This document shows positions 7,847 to 16,047 of a stretch of 64,000 nucleotides of DNA, piece by piece. The notes under the pieces are model-generated. The model saw only the letters and a list, made by a program, of their open reading frames with translations, had not been told where the DNA came from and did not search any database. The stretch comes from Marinobacter lutaoensis (GTDB taxonomy: Bacteria > Pseudomonadota > Gammaproteobacteria > Pseudomonadales > Oleiphilaceae). The position numbers and the translations under genes are program-made. The DNA is taken from assembly GCF_001981305.1 (NCBI RefSeq), contig NZ_MSCW01000009.1, positions 62,001 to 126,000 of the forward strand. Reading direction: 5' to 3'. The number at the start of each line of letters is the position of its first letter. The first letter of the stretch is position 1.

Positions 7847-8608
7847 ATGTATCAATCAACCGCTAAAGTTCAGTCCATCGCTCTACTGATTCACCAAGTC
7901 GAGCAATCCGCGACCAACGAACCGGCCATTGCCATCATGGCTCACGACGTTTTTCATCAAGAAAACGGGCAATCAATTCTTGGGGCCGGTCGCCCATTTG
8001 GGCATACCGAGAAAAAACACATGCTGGACATTCTCAGCCAGGATACCAGCCCGGAAATGGAATTTCTGGAAGCTCGTTGTCTGGCCCAGGGCAAAGAAAC
8101 CCTCATGTGGTATCGGCCCCGTCAAAGAACTCAAGTGGACGTTCTCGGAAAAGACTACAACGTACCTCTGCCATCACTGGTATTCCTGCTGCACCAAAAA
8201 GAGCTGTTCGTAGCCGCTTATGCTGGTGACAAGCGCCCCACGAAGGATACCCGACTGCTCAAAGCGGGTCTGCCCAATGTCGGCGGAATTGATGGACTCT
8301 GGTGTTCTGGCGGCAACTCGCTTCCGAGTCACCCAAGGCAATCCCACATCGAGGAAGTCGAGCGCGTTTTCTTTCTGAGTCCGTTCACACACTTTAACGG
8401 CGCGGATGCAGAGTTTGATCTACCAGGCGCCGAAGATAGCACTACGAAGGAGTACATGCTGTCGTATTTCGATCTGCTGGCTTCCAAGAGGACATTCCCA
8501 GTAAGCAAATTGGCTCGGCTTGAGGGCCAATCAACCCACTTCCGCCGGAACTTCGACGAGCGTGGAGTAACGCTCAAGAGTTGGTTTGATGCCATCACCG
8601 GGCACTGA
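7847..8608 (+). CDS. PRTRC system protein B
   Basis: The 253-residue protein starts at ATG 7847 behind GGGAGGAAACCT. Features of PRTRC B are visible: a middle block (LMWYRPRQRTQVDVLGKDYNVPLPSLVFLLHQKELFVAAYAGDKRP) and the C-terminal FRRNFDERGVTLKSWFD. It is directly followed by the ThiF gene, 27 bp away, in an operon. The biochemical function of the family is unknown. Confidence 0.88.
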   Translation: MYQSTAKVQSIALLIHQVEQSATNEPAIAIMAHDVFHQENGQSILGAGRPFGHTEKKHMLDILSQDTSPEMEFLEARCLAQGKETLMWYRPRQRTQVDVLGKDYNVPLPSLVFLLHQKELFVAAYAGDKRPTKDTRLLKAGLPNVGGIDGLWCSGGNSLPSHPRQSHIEEVERVFFLSPFTHFNGADAEFDLPGAEDSTTKEYMLSYFDLLASKRTFPVSKLARLEGQSTHFRRNFDERGVTLKSWFDAITGH

Positions 8609-8635
8609 TTGAGGCACGCGCAGGAGGGACGACCA

Positions 8636-9394
8636 ATGACTGCCATGATTCCAAAAGCCATTCGCACTCGACCGCGTGTCTTTGAAAACCACGACTATCC
8701 ACTCAGAGTGCTGCTGGTTGGCGCTGGTGGGAATGGCTCAGAATGCTTCGATGGTCTGCTGAGACTTCACACAGCCTTGCTCGCACTCGGCGGGAAAGGA
8801 CTCAGCGTCACGGTCATGGACGATGACGAGGTATCCCCCAGCAATATCGTCCGCCAGCGCTTTTGGCCGCATGAAATCGGCACCAATAAAGCCATCGCAC
8901 TTACACACCGCGCCAATTTGATGCTGGGCACCAACTGGGTCGGCCTGCCCTATCGACTCACAGACAAACAGCAATTTACCCACAATCCAAATCTGGTCAT
9001 TACAGCGGTAGACAACCTGGAATCCAGACGAATGGTGAACCGCATGTTTTCCAGAAAGCTCAATGTTTTTTGGCTGGACATGGGGTGTGATAAAGACAAA
9101 GCACAGGTCGTATTTGGGCGTTTTGGGGACAACAAATTGACCGACGAATGGCCTAGCGTCATGGCCCACTACCCCGACCTGGCCACCCGAGAGGATGCAG
9201 AAAATAACCCATCTTGTTCCGCCGCTGAGTCCCTGGCCAGACAAGACTTGATGATTAACGGAGCGGTCGCCAATGCCGCCATCAACATGCTCTGGAAAGT
9301 GATGCGTGAAGGACAAATCTCATTCAACGGCGTAGTCATCGACTTATCCAGCGGGCACTCCCAAGGCATGAGTTTCCTTCCGTTCGCGCCCTAA
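8636..9394 (+). CDS. PRTRC system ThiF family (E1-like adenylating) protein
   Basis: The 252-residue protein starts at ATG 8636, preceded by AGGAGGGA. It has the Rossmann nucleotide site LLVGAGGNGSE near residue 24 and the E1 signature VMDDDEVSPSNIVRQRF (Asp, Asn, Arg and Gln as in ThiF/MoeB). These proteins adenylate the C terminus of small ubiquitin-like partners or other substrates. The partner here is unknown. The usual MoeB zinc cysteines are absent. It ends the B-ThiF operon and the cassette. PRTRC proteins A and D (D is actin-like in other plasmids) do not follow it here. Confidence 0.92.
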   Translation: MTAMIPKAIRTRPRVFENHDYPLRVLLVGAGGNGSECFDGLLRLHTALLALGGKGLSVTVMDDDEVSPSNIVRQRFWPHEIGTNKAIALTHRANLMLGTNWVGLPYRLTDKQQFTHNPNLVITAVDNLESRRMVNRMFSRKLNVFWLDMGCDKDKAQVVFGRFGDNKLTDEWPSVMAHYPDLATREDAENNPSCSAAESLARQDLMINGAVANAAINMLWKVMREGQISFNGVVIDLSSGHSQGMSFLPFAP

Positions 9395-9692
9395 CAACGC
9401 TGATTGAACACCGCAACCAGCCCGGTGGCGCACCGCACCCAGCCTCCCTCCCTCCGGCCGGCGAGGGCATCGCCCGACCCGGCCATCCTCACCGACGCCA
9501 GCGCGGAGGTGAGGTTAAGCGCTGGCCGAAGGCCACAAATCGACAGACTCCACACCCAATAGGCAGCGCGGAACTCAAGCTCACCCTGAGCGCCAGAACC
9601 ACCTCCCCATTAAATGCAAAAACAACACGCCATGATGCAGCCCAAGCTGCGGGACAGCGCACTGCAATAAGCCAAGGCACAGAGCCCAGATA
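9395..9692. other. Gene-free stretch after the PRTRC cassette
   Basis: This is GC-rich, Pro/Arg-coding-like sequence with only shadow frames. I see no promoter or RNA gene in it. It separates convergent transcription units. Confidence 0.6.
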
Positions 9693-9717
9693 CAAAAACG
9701 CCGGCAAATGCCGGCGT
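9693..9717 (-). terminator. Intrinsic terminator of the 9740-10057 gene
   Basis: Read on the minus strand, ACGCCGGC pairs with GCCGGCGT around a four-base loop and is followed by five T (9693-9697). Confidence 0.8.
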
Positions 9718-9739
9718 CTGAGCGTCATACCTCGCAAAT

Positions 9740-10057
9740 TTAATCGGATGATTTTTTCTTCAATTCCACGATCTCCCCGTGCTCGTTATACCGGAGTGTC
9801 GCCAAGTCATAGCCGAGCCTGTCCAGGAAGTCCAGACATGCAGTGGCGAGACAGTCTGAATTGGTGGGATTCCGATGGTCGGGGTGATCCTGGTCATAGA
9901 GCTTCCGGTTAAAGGCGACAGAGATTTGTCGGATACCCCGTTTATCTTCATCGCCCATCGCAAACCAGCGGGCAATTTCAAAGCTGTTGTATTGCTCACG
10001 CAAGCGGCGCATTGCACGAACAAACATTGCGGATTTGGTTTCCGGTTTTAAGGCCAT
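9740..10057 (-). CDS. Hypothetical protein, paralogue of the protein at 23801-24157
   Basis: The 105-residue protein has the conserved block FEIARWFAMGDE, then KLYDQDHPDHRN and NSDCLATACLDFLDRLGYD. The second copy on this plasmid has FEIARWFALGES, KLYPEDHPDKRG and NSDVLAIGLLDLLHREGYD. Both are short, soluble, helical and lack a recognised domain. Each gene has a GTATGC-type operator upstream, so the pair appears to be co-regulated. The start ATG at 10057 gives N termini of matching length (32 versus 30 residues before the shared FEIARWF). Confidence 0.78.
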   Translation of the reverse strand: MALKPETKSAMFVRAMRRLREQYNSFEIARWFAMGDEDKRGIRQISVAFNRKLYDQDHPDHRNPTNSDCLATACLDFLDRLGYDLATLRYNEHGEIVELKKKSSD

Positions 10058-10395
10058 GGTATATCGCTCTGTGAAGAAAAAACCTACCCGGCAAAGTACG
10101 CCGAAAGCATACTGGCAGTGTAATCAACGATGAGTTGAAATAAAACTCTGAACGCTATCGGATTTCCGAAAAGGCTCAAAAAAATACCGTCGGTGCAAGG
10201 AAAGCGTTATCACGTCGCAACGCGACAACATGTGCCATCTGTACGCCATCGAGGCCAAACATCTCGACATTTCGACAAGACGATCACCTTGGATCGTGTG
10301 CACGACATTGCATCGTTTTTTGGCCGACGGACTTGCATCAATCAAAGTGCTGGGAATATTATTCATCCGCCTAACATCACATGGAGTATTGCAGT
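10058..10395. other. Divergent intergenic region with operator
   Basis: It lies between the minus-strand paralogue gene and the plus-strand lipoprotein gene. It contains the GTATGC-type operator at 10096-10112. The small frames here look like shadows, with no ribosome site. I found no clear promoter for the lipoprotein. Confidence 0.5.
10096..10112 (-). promoter_or_regulatory. GTATGC-type operator upstream of the 9740-10057 gene
   Basis: Read on the minus strand it is GTATGC TTTCG GCGTAC, one mismatch from the perfect repeat. It lies 39 bp upstream of the start codon. Confidence 0.65.
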
Positions 10396-10797
10396 ATGAA
10401 GTTTAAAGGCTTTGTAGCGGGCGCACTTGCCATGACCCTGCTGAGTGGCTGTTCCACTGTCATCAAAGGCACCAGCGAGTCAATCACCGTCAATTCCCTG
10501 GAAGATGGTACGACGATCTATGTTAATGGCGCCGCTCGCGGCAAAGATTCCGCATTCGTGAACCTGGAAAAAGGCAAGGTCCATACCATTACTGCCCGGA
10601 AAGAAGGCTGCGAACCCGCGACCACTCAAACCGGCGAGTCGTTTGACCCCACTACCCTGCTCGGAATTTTGATCGACTGGGGCCTGATTACCATTCCCGT
10701 GGACCTGATTTCCGGTGCTGCCTGGGAAATCACACCCACAACGTACACCGTGACGCCCATTTGCCCGGGCAGCAATGCGGTTGCTACATCCCAGTAA
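10396..10797 (+). CDS. PEGA-like lipoprotein
   Basis: The 133-residue protein from ATG 10396 (ribosome site GGAGT, 8-base spacing) begins with a lipoprotein signal MKFKGFVAGALAMTLLSGC; the lipobox LLSGC should be lipidated. The body has a PEGA-like beta segment (TTIYVNGAARGKDSAFVNLEKGK...TITARKEGC), then a hydrophobic stretch LLGILIDWGLITIPVDLISGAAWE. Such small lipoproteins sit in the envelope; the role is unknown. It is followed by a strong terminator, so it is monocistronic. Confidence 0.75.
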   Translation: MKFKGFVAGALAMTLLSGCSTVIKGTSESITVNSLEDGTTIYVNGAARGKDSAFVNLEKGKVHTITARKEGCEPATTQTGESFDPTTLLGILIDWGLITIPVDLISGAAWEITPTTYTVTPICPGSNAVATSQ

Positions 10798-10826
10798 CCT
10801 CGGCGGAAATAGAGCTCTCAAAGCAG

Positions 10827-10861
10827 ACACCTGGCGGCGTTGGCGGCCAGGTGTTTTTTTT
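10827..10861 (+). terminator. Intrinsic terminator after the lipoprotein gene
   Basis: ACACCTGGC pairs with GCCAGGTGT around a ten-base loop and runs into eight T. Confidence 0.9.
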
Positions 10862-10907
10862 GGGCGCCGAGAATGTTGCGTAAAAGCGACACCCGGGATT
10901 CATGTGA

Positions 10908-10935
10908 TTGAAGGATCTTTTCTCAAACCTATAAT
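10908..10935 (+). promoter_or_regulatory. Promoter of the 10978-11439 gene
   Basis: -35 TTGAAG (10908-10913), 16-bp spacer and a perfect -10 TATAAT (10930-10935), followed 43 bp on by the start codon. Confidence 0.7.
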
Positions 10936-10977
10936 CTCGACGTCACATAGGTTACTTTGATATGCGGGAGTCTCGAA

Positions 10978-11439
10978 ATGCTGAATGTCGCTAAACATCG
11001 GGCACTGGAAGTCATTGATCGGTTCTTGGGACTCCCTGCAACCTATGACTCGACTCACCGCCGAATTGAACCTTCCTGGCCAGAGAAAATTGAAAACACG
11101 GCCACTCAGGAGGAATTGTCTCCTCCAATTCTGATTCCGGAATCGCCGCTGATTAACTTTCTCTCGCAAATCACCCTGTCCCAGCGACTAAACATCCGAA
11201 ATATCACCCTCAGTGAGCGATTGGGATACCGGATTGAGCAACAGTTCCGGGATGCCGAAGCCCTTTATCGATGGCTGACCCCGGGACAACGCATTGTGAC
11301 CAATTTTGCCTGGCCGGCAGAGTCTCATCGAATTCGTTGGTTCAGGACGCCTATTACAGCCAAAGACCTCATCAACGCTGCAGAGCTCGTACACGATCCC
11401 GAATCTCTTGAGGGTATCGTTGGGGAAGCGCAGTTTTAA
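10978..11439 (+). CDS. Hypothetical protein, 153 aa
   Basis: It starts at ATG 10978 with CGGGAG 8 bases ahead and has a clear sigma-70 promoter. The sequence is soluble; its second half (LSERLGYRIEQQFRDAEALYRWL) is helical. No family is recognised. It is followed after 42 bp by an intrinsic terminator and then by the possible ART-like gene. The order (small protein, attenuator, possible toxin) recalls toxin-antitoxin pairs, but nothing in the sequence proves that. Confidence 0.65.
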   Translation: MLNVAKHRALEVIDRFLGLPATYDSTHRRIEPSWPEKIENTATQEELSPPILIPESPLINFLSQITLSQRLNIRNITLSERLGYRIEQQFRDAEALYRWLTPGQRIVTNFAWPAESHRIRWFRTPITAKDLINAAELVHDPESLEGIVGEAQF

Positions 11440-11481
11440 GGCCCGGGTAGCATTCTCTGATTCGCTCGCCCGAAAAATCGA

Positions 11482-11518
11482 TTGCCGAGTTGGAGTCAAC
11501 CCAATTCGGCAAGTTTTT
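11482..11518 (+). terminator. Intrinsic terminator or attenuator between 10978 and 11523 genes
   Basis: TTGCCGA-TTGG pairs with CCAA-TCGGCAA (11482-11512) and is followed by GTTTTTA. It sits 5 bp before the first possible start of the next gene. Confidence 0.75.
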
Positions 11519-11522
11519 ATAA

Positions 11523-12149
11523 ATGCAAATCGCCCTTGCTATAGCGAAAGCGGAAATGCCGGCGACTCTCAATTTGCGGGATGATGGGCATTTCACAGAT
11601 TCCCAGCGCAGCAGAGCTATGGCCACCCAAGATTCTCTCCCCGTTACCCTATACCAGCCGATCTACCAAACGCCCACCGATGAACCGTCGTCTCGCTTTG
11701 AGCAATGCGACGGTGTTTTTGGACGTGCTTTTTACTTCACGAAAGATCGCAATGCCGCGGCATCAGCACCCGGAGTTCACGGGATTCTGCGCTCCATCAT
11801 TCGTTGTTCAGATAGTGCCACCCTGGATATGCACCAGGACATTCAGTTTCAGCACACAAATGCAGCACAAGCCGTAAGGGAGGCCTGCGAGTGGTTGCAA
11901 TTGGACGCACCGATTCCCCGGGAACCGATCATACAGTGGCATCAGCGAAGCCGTGACTACTTGGCGAGCAGAGTCAAGCAAGGACATTTCGCGACTCCAG
12001 ACCTGAATCAACATCTTGGCCTTCTTGGCATTGATCTGCTGAGAGGCCCTGTACCTGCGACAACAAGCGGCCATTACAACTTCCGTTTGGTATGGGCTTT
12101 TACGTCAACGGATCGAGTACAAAGCGTCGAGTTAGAGCTCATACACTGA
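11523..12149 (+). CDS. Hypothetical protein with possible ADP-ribosyltransferase-like core
   Basis: Up to 208 residues. The start is uncertain: ATG 11523 is right after a terminator, and ATG 11619 (MATQDSLPVTLYQP) is a good alternative giving 176 residues. The segment VTLYQPIYQTP...GRAFYFTKDRNAAASA resembles the LYHGT...GxGxYFT-D...A-YA pattern of ART-fold proteins, but a catalytic Glu cannot be assigned. It could be a toxin, paired with the upstream gene, or simply an unrelated plasmid protein. The function call is weak; that it is a gene is likely. Confidence 0.55.
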   Translation: MQIALAIAKAEMPATLNLRDDGHFTDSQRSRAMATQDSLPVTLYQPIYQTPTDEPSSRFEQCDGVFGRAFYFTKDRNAAASAPGVHGILRSIIRCSDSATLDMHQDIQFQHTNAAQAVREACEWLQLDAPIPREPIIQWHQRSRDYLASRVKQGHFATPDLNQHLGLLGIDLLRGPVPATTSGHYNFRLVWAFTSTDRVQSVELELIH

Positions 12150-12187
12150 ACAGAAAAAAAACGCGGGTTTCACTTCGGATCTTTACA

Positions 12188-12207
12188 GTATGCTTTAAGC
12201 ATACTAT
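12188..12207 (+). promoter_or_regulatory. GTATGC-type operator and -10 of the helicase operon
   Basis: The perfect repeat GTATGC TTTAA GCATAC (12188-12204) overlaps a -10 TACTAT (12202-12207). The expected -35 position (ATCTTT) is poor, so an activator or weak basal activity is possible. Confidence 0.7.
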
Positions 12208-12253
12208 GCTGTCATCGTAAGCATCCACGTTTACTGTGGAAAAGGAGAGAGTG

Positions 12254-12481
12254 ATGACCATGATCCGCACAGTACGCAACCCTCGCACCGATCAACCGCG
12301 TGTGGTTCTAAACATTATTGCGGTTGTTCTCTTCATCGGCGCAGCGATGGAATTCGATTTCCCCGAAGCGAAGATTGAACCCTCGCACGAGCTTGTTTGT
12401 CCGCTGATCCAAACGGAAATTCAGGATGAAAGCGGCACGTATACCGCTGCTCGGCAGCGCTGTTTTTGGGCGGTACGATGA
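12254..12481 (+). CDS. Small membrane-anchored protein, 75 aa
   Basis: It starts at ATG 12254 behind AAGGAGAGAG. After a basic N terminus there is one hydrophobic helix (VVLNIIAVVLFIGAAMEF) and a short periplasmic or external tail with two Cys. Its stop overlaps the helicase start by ATGA, so the two are translationally coupled. The family is unknown. Confidence 0.65.
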   Translation: MTMIRTVRNPRTDQPRVVLNIIAVVLFIGAAMEFDFPEAKIEPSHELVCPLIQTEIQDESGTYTAARQRCFWAVR

Positions 12482-14169
12482 AAGAGCTGCAGAACCTTCT
12501 GACGGTGACCGATCGTCGCTTCAAGCCAACGGATCAGCAAAAACGGGTTATCCAAGCGATGGAAACCGGAGCTGACCAGATTTGCATTGCGTTTGCCGGG
12601 TCCGGCAAAACAGGCACAGGTATTGAGGTTGCGCATCGACTGCGCAAACCAGGTCACGCCCTTCTGTTCAATCGGGCCAACCAACATGAAATGCGATTAA
12701 GGGCTCCGAATTTGATCAACGCGGTCACAAGCCATAGCTTGGCGTATGCCCAGGTCATTGGAAACAGCAACGGCTATGCTCAGAAACTGGCTGGAGCGCT
12801 TGACCCATCCACCGGTCCAACCCTTACCCCTGTATTGATTGCCCGATCGATCAACATCTCGGGCCGGATAGGTGAGGGTTACCCTTCGGCCGAGCAGCTG
12901 GCATTGGCAACATTAAGAACCGTAGAAGTATTTCAGACGAGTGCGGATCTGGTGATCTGTCGAGACCATATCCCCGATGACGCGCTGCCATTGCACTTAC
13001 GACACCCGGATCAAAAAGATCTGGCGGATCAGATACGGGAGCAAATCGTCGAGTGGGCTCACGAACTCTGGCGTCGGATGATCAATGAGTACAACGGTTT
13101 CCCGATTTCCCATGACACCTATTTGAAGGTCTTTCACCTGCGTGGGTACACCGTTCCGGGTGAGCTTTGGATACTCGATGAGTACCAGGATACCGCGCCT
13201 GTTGTGGCGGACATCATTCGCAATCAGCCCGGGCAAAAACTCTATATTGGCGACCCATATCAACAGATTTACGGGTTCAGGCGAGCAATTAATGCCCTTC
13301 ACGATCCCATTGAGCGGGGCGTGCAATCTCATTATCTGACGGACTCCTTTCGGTACAACTACCAGATTGCAGGCCTGGCTTCGCTGATACTCAGGGCTTT
13401 GGGTGAGCGAAACCTGGTTCGAGGTCAGCATCGTCCATTGCTCCCGGTTAACGAACACGAAAGCCATACGGTCATTTGTCGAAGCAACCTGACGATCCTT
13501 GCCCGAGCGGGAGAGGCATTGTTGCGGCAGCGTGAGGTCCGCATTGAAGGCGGGATTCCTGAACGCACATTCACGCGCGTGGAGTCGGCGCTTGCCCTCT
13601 ATGAAGGGCGCCTTGAGGACGTTCGTATTGATGCCATGCGTATCGCCGGTAGCTGGGATGCACTGGTTCAACAAGTGCACGCCCTGGGAGACCGTGCCGG
13701 CGACGCCTGGTCCTTGATCCGGTTGATAGAGCGATACGCTACCCATATCCACATTTTCCTGGCCTTAGTTAGGGGGGCCTTACAGCGGTCAAAACGCTCA
13801 TCACTAAACGCCATTCAGTTCATTACGGCTCACAAGTCCAAGGGCCGCGAGTTTCCTTTGGTGGTTCTCGACGAGGACCTGGCACCGCCGGAAACCGTGA
13901 TGATGAAGCTCCGAACGCGAGAAACACTGACAGCAACAGAACGTGAAGCCCTACACCTGCTGTACGTTGCGATCACCAGGGCAGAATTGGGGCTCGAACT
14001 GCCCAACCGCATCAAAACAACATTCCATGAACTCCAATCTCTGTTCGGTCAGCATCTTGAGCCGGAGGATCACCTTGCCAGCGATCAAATACCAGAGTCC
14101 AATGCGTTCCGCAAAGTTGCCCAAAAGGCTCGAATCGAACGGTTTATCCGCCAGCATAGGCGACCGTAG
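12478..14169 (+). CDS. UvrD/FBH1-type superfamily 1 DNA helicase
   Basis: The 563-residue protein has ordered SF1A motifs: Walker A AFAGSGKT (Lys44), motif II LDEYQDTAP, motif III YIGDPYQQIYGFRRA, motif IV-like TDSFRYN, motif V ITAHKSKGREFPLVVLDED and motif VI LLYVAITRA. It is shorter than UvrD/Rep (about 700 residues) and resembles the FBH1-like branch in its compact 1B/2B regions. It would translocate 3' to 5' on single-stranded DNA using ATP. Its place under the shared plasmid operator suggests a role in processing incoming or replicating plasmid DNA, which is inference. Confidence 0.92.
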   Translation: MKELQNLLTVTDRRFKPTDQQKRVIQAMETGADQICIAFAGSGKTGTGIEVAHRLRKPGHALLFNRANQHEMRLRAPNLINAVTSHSLAYAQVIGNSNGYAQKLAGALDPSTGPTLTPVLIARSINISGRIGEGYPSAEQLALATLRTVEVFQTSADLVICRDHIPDDALPLHLRHPDQKDLADQIREQIVEWAHELWRRMINEYNGFPISHDTYLKVFHLRGYTVPGELWILDEYQDTAPVVADIIRNQPGQKLYIGDPYQQIYGFRRAINALHDPIERGVQSHYLTDSFRYNYQIAGLASLILRALGERNLVRGQHRPLLPVNEHESHTVICRSNLTILARAGEALLRQREVRIEGGIPERTFTRVESALALYEGRLEDVRIDAMRIAGSWDALVQQVHALGDRAGDAWSLIRLIERYATHIHIFLALVRGALQRSKRSSLNAIQFITAHKSKGREFPLVVLDEDLAPPETVMMKLRTRETLTATEREALHLLYVAITRAELGLELPNRIKTTFHELQSLFGQHLEPEDHLASDQIPESNAFRKVAQKARIERFIRQHRRP

Positions 14170-14251
14170 GTGCTCTTCAACCAACACACGATTCCTAACG
14201 AATGGTAATGCGCAAGCACTGCTTAAGAAATTGAACTTATGCCACGGTAGT

Positions 14252-14268
14252 GTATGCTATTAGCATAC
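14252..14268 (+). promoter_or_regulatory. GTATGC-type operator upstream of the antirestriction gene
   Basis: GTATGC TATTA GCATAC, with both arms perfect, lies 38 bp before the start codon. A -10-like TACACT (14266-14271) overlaps the right arm, as at the other sites. No good -35 is seen. Confidence 0.7.
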
Positions 14269-14306
14269 ACTTAGATATAAACGAGACACTCCCTGGAGAT
14301 GAATTC

Positions 14307-14813
14307 ATGGATGCGCAGAAACAGATGCCCCGCAGCTTCCCCGATCTTGCCAGTCACCCGCAAGACTGGACCGTAATCGACCAGAAACTCTGGCGGGCAT
14401 CGTTTCGTATGTACTTTGAAGTCAGCCCCAACCTGATCCTGCATTACCTGCACCACATGGCAATGCACACAGTTAATGGCTATCAGGGGGATATTTCTGG
14501 CTGGGAGTACGCATATTCTTCGGCAGAGAAAGGAGGTCTGTTTGTATACCCAGTCGCTGATGGAGAGAGCCACAACGATTTTGAAGTGTTCAATTTAGCG
14601 GGGAGCAATGCTAAGCACCTCCCCCCCGTCTTGGCGGGCATCCATACCATGATGCTCGCTGTGCTGGCGATGCTCGAACACGCAACGAAACTTAAACTGA
14701 CCGACAAGCAGTTCAGGGAACTCCGGATGCATTACTACAGGCTGCGCGATTATGGACTCCTACTGGCCAAAGAAACCGGTCATGAGAACGATTTTTTGGA
14801 TCTGATTGATTAA
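14307..14813 (+). CDS. ArdB/KlcA-like antirestriction protein
   Basis: The 168-residue protein starts at ATG 14307 behind TGGAGATG. The pattern W-Y-x...GGLFVYPVAD, the LPPVLAGIHTMMLAVLAML helix and the C-terminal YYRLRDYGLL...FLDLID match the ArdB/KlcA fold, which protects plasmid DNA from type I restriction in the recipient cell without mimicking DNA. The match is by pattern and not close. The gene stands alone under its own GTATGC-type operator. Confidence 0.7.
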   Translation: MDAQKQMPRSFPDLASHPQDWTVIDQKLWRASFRMYFEVSPNLILHYLHHMAMHTVNGYQGDISGWEYAYSSAEKGGLFVYPVADGESHNDFEVFNLAGSNAKHLPPVLAGIHTMMLAVLAMLEHATKLKLTDKQFRELRMHYYRLRDYGLLLAKETGHENDFLDLID

Positions 14814-14882
14814 CCAACGCACTTGAACCCAAGCGATCTCTGGCTCAGACATAAATGACTTTCAGGCAGGACTTTTGACGAC

Positions 14883-15293
14883 ATGAATAGCGAACGCTCA
14901 ACGGATCATTCGATCATCAATATCAGTTTGGGAATGGAAGTCTTCTACCGCGGGGAGAGATTGGATTCCAGGGCGCTGGCGCAGTATGTCAGTGTCAACG
15001 CTTACCAATGGCTGGCAGGCCAAGAGAGTCATCCGTTGAGTGATGTGCAGATCGAAGCCTATTGCGTTCAAAGTATTGCGGACCCCGAGGATTACCGGGA
15101 AAAGCTTGAGGAAAAAATTCGGAACGAGCTTGAAAAGTGCTCAAGAGACATCCCGGATCTCGCCCGAGAAATTGTTGATGCGGGTCTGACATCGACTCCG
15201 GCATTTATCCGAAAGCATCTGAACTCTGGGAGCAGTGATCGGGTGTATCAAATCAACAACCAAGGAGGGGCTATGCCGCCACCGATGCGATAG
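14883..15293 (+). CDS. Hypothetical protein, 136 aa
   Basis: The protein is soluble, with an acidic/basic helical middle (YREKLEEKIRNELEKCSRDIPDLAREIVDAG). The start ATG 14883 has AGGA at a long spacing. It lies 58 bp upstream of the double-HTH regulator gene on the same strand, probably in one transcript. No family is recognised. Confidence 0.6.
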   Translation: MNSERSTDHSIINISLGMEVFYRGERLDSRALAQYVSVNAYQWLAGQESHPLSDVQIEAYCVQSIADPEDYREKLEEKIRNELEKCSRDIPDLAREIVDAGLTSTPAFIRKHLNSGSSDRVYQINNQGGAMPPPMR

Positions 15294-15351
15294 TTGTATC
15301 GGTTATGGCTATGTATGGCTGTGGCGCCCGGAATCATGGGAGAGCAACGAT

Positions 15352-16047
15352 ATGAAAAAACAAACCACCCCACCACTCAAGCGAATTCGTCTTGGCAAAG
15401 AGCTGAAGGGTAGACTCAACGAGGGGCTCATCTCGTTTGCCAAGGGGGCCACAAAAGACCAAGCCACTGTTTTTGGTGAAGCCTTGAAGGAGTTGCGCCA
15501 GGGACTGGGTAAAACACCCCGTTACAAACTGGCGAACCTGCTTGGCATGACTGAGCAAACGCTTCAAAAGCTGGAAACCGTACCTCATAAATGCGGGGTA
15601 AAACCCACCCTGAAGCTGCTAAATGCCTTTGGTTTGACATTGGCGATAAAGCATCCGGCGGTTGATCAAAGTCAGGGTTACCTCTCGCTGGGCAAGGCGT
15701 TTGTTGCTGTTCGAAATTGCAATGCACACCTTACGCAGCGAGACCTGAGTGATGCCACCGGGATTTCAAGGACCACCATCCAGACCATTGAGGCGGGAAA
15801 GCCTGCTAAGGTTTCAACGCTGATTCAACTGCTGGAGGTCCTGGGTGCAACACTCATCATCGTTTCTAAGGATGAACTGTGTTTGCGTGACGAGGAGCCG
15901 CGAAAAGTCGAACCGGCGAACGCCAGCACCCAGTCCACCCAGAGCAATGACGAAGCCCCCCTGGTAATTGACCGGTATGCACCGAGTCTCGCTGAGATGT
16001 TGACTCGGGTGCCCTGGAATGAAAAACCAGGCGCTAAGGTCGCTTGA
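15352..16047 (+). CDS. Regulator with two Xre-like helix-turn-helix domains
   Basis: The 231-residue protein starts at ATG 15352 (MKKQTTPPLKR; GGGAGA upstream). Residues about 60-100 form one HTH (RYKLANLLGMTEQTLQKLE) and residues about 125-175 a second, clearer Xre-type HTH (LTQRDLSDATGISRTTIQTIEAGKPAKVSTLIQLLEVLG). The tail is polar. Paired HTHs could bind an inverted repeat as a monomer. It is one of the few transcription factors here and thus a candidate, though unproven, for the GTATGC-type operators. An IS605 remnant begins at its stop codon. Confidence 0.8.
   Translation: MKKQTTPPLKRIRLGKELKGRLNEGLISFAKGATKDQATVFGEALKELRQGLGKTPRYKLANLLGMTEQTLQKLETVPHKCGVKPTLKLLNAFGLTLAIKHPAVDQSQGYLSLGKAFVAVRNCNAHLTQRDLSDATGISRTTIQTIEAGKPAKVSTLIQLLEVLGATLIIVSKDELCLRDEEPRKVEPANASTQSTQSNDEAPLVIDRYAPSLAEMLTRVPWNEKPGAKVA

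Noticed and set aside
9489..9737. 82-residue minus-strand frame
   Set aside because: It contains the terminator of the neighbouring gene and has biased, unlikely composition.
10124..10399. Overlapping small frames on both strands between 10124 and 10399
   Set aside because: There is no ribosome site or recognisable protein, and they cover a regulatory region; treated as shadows.
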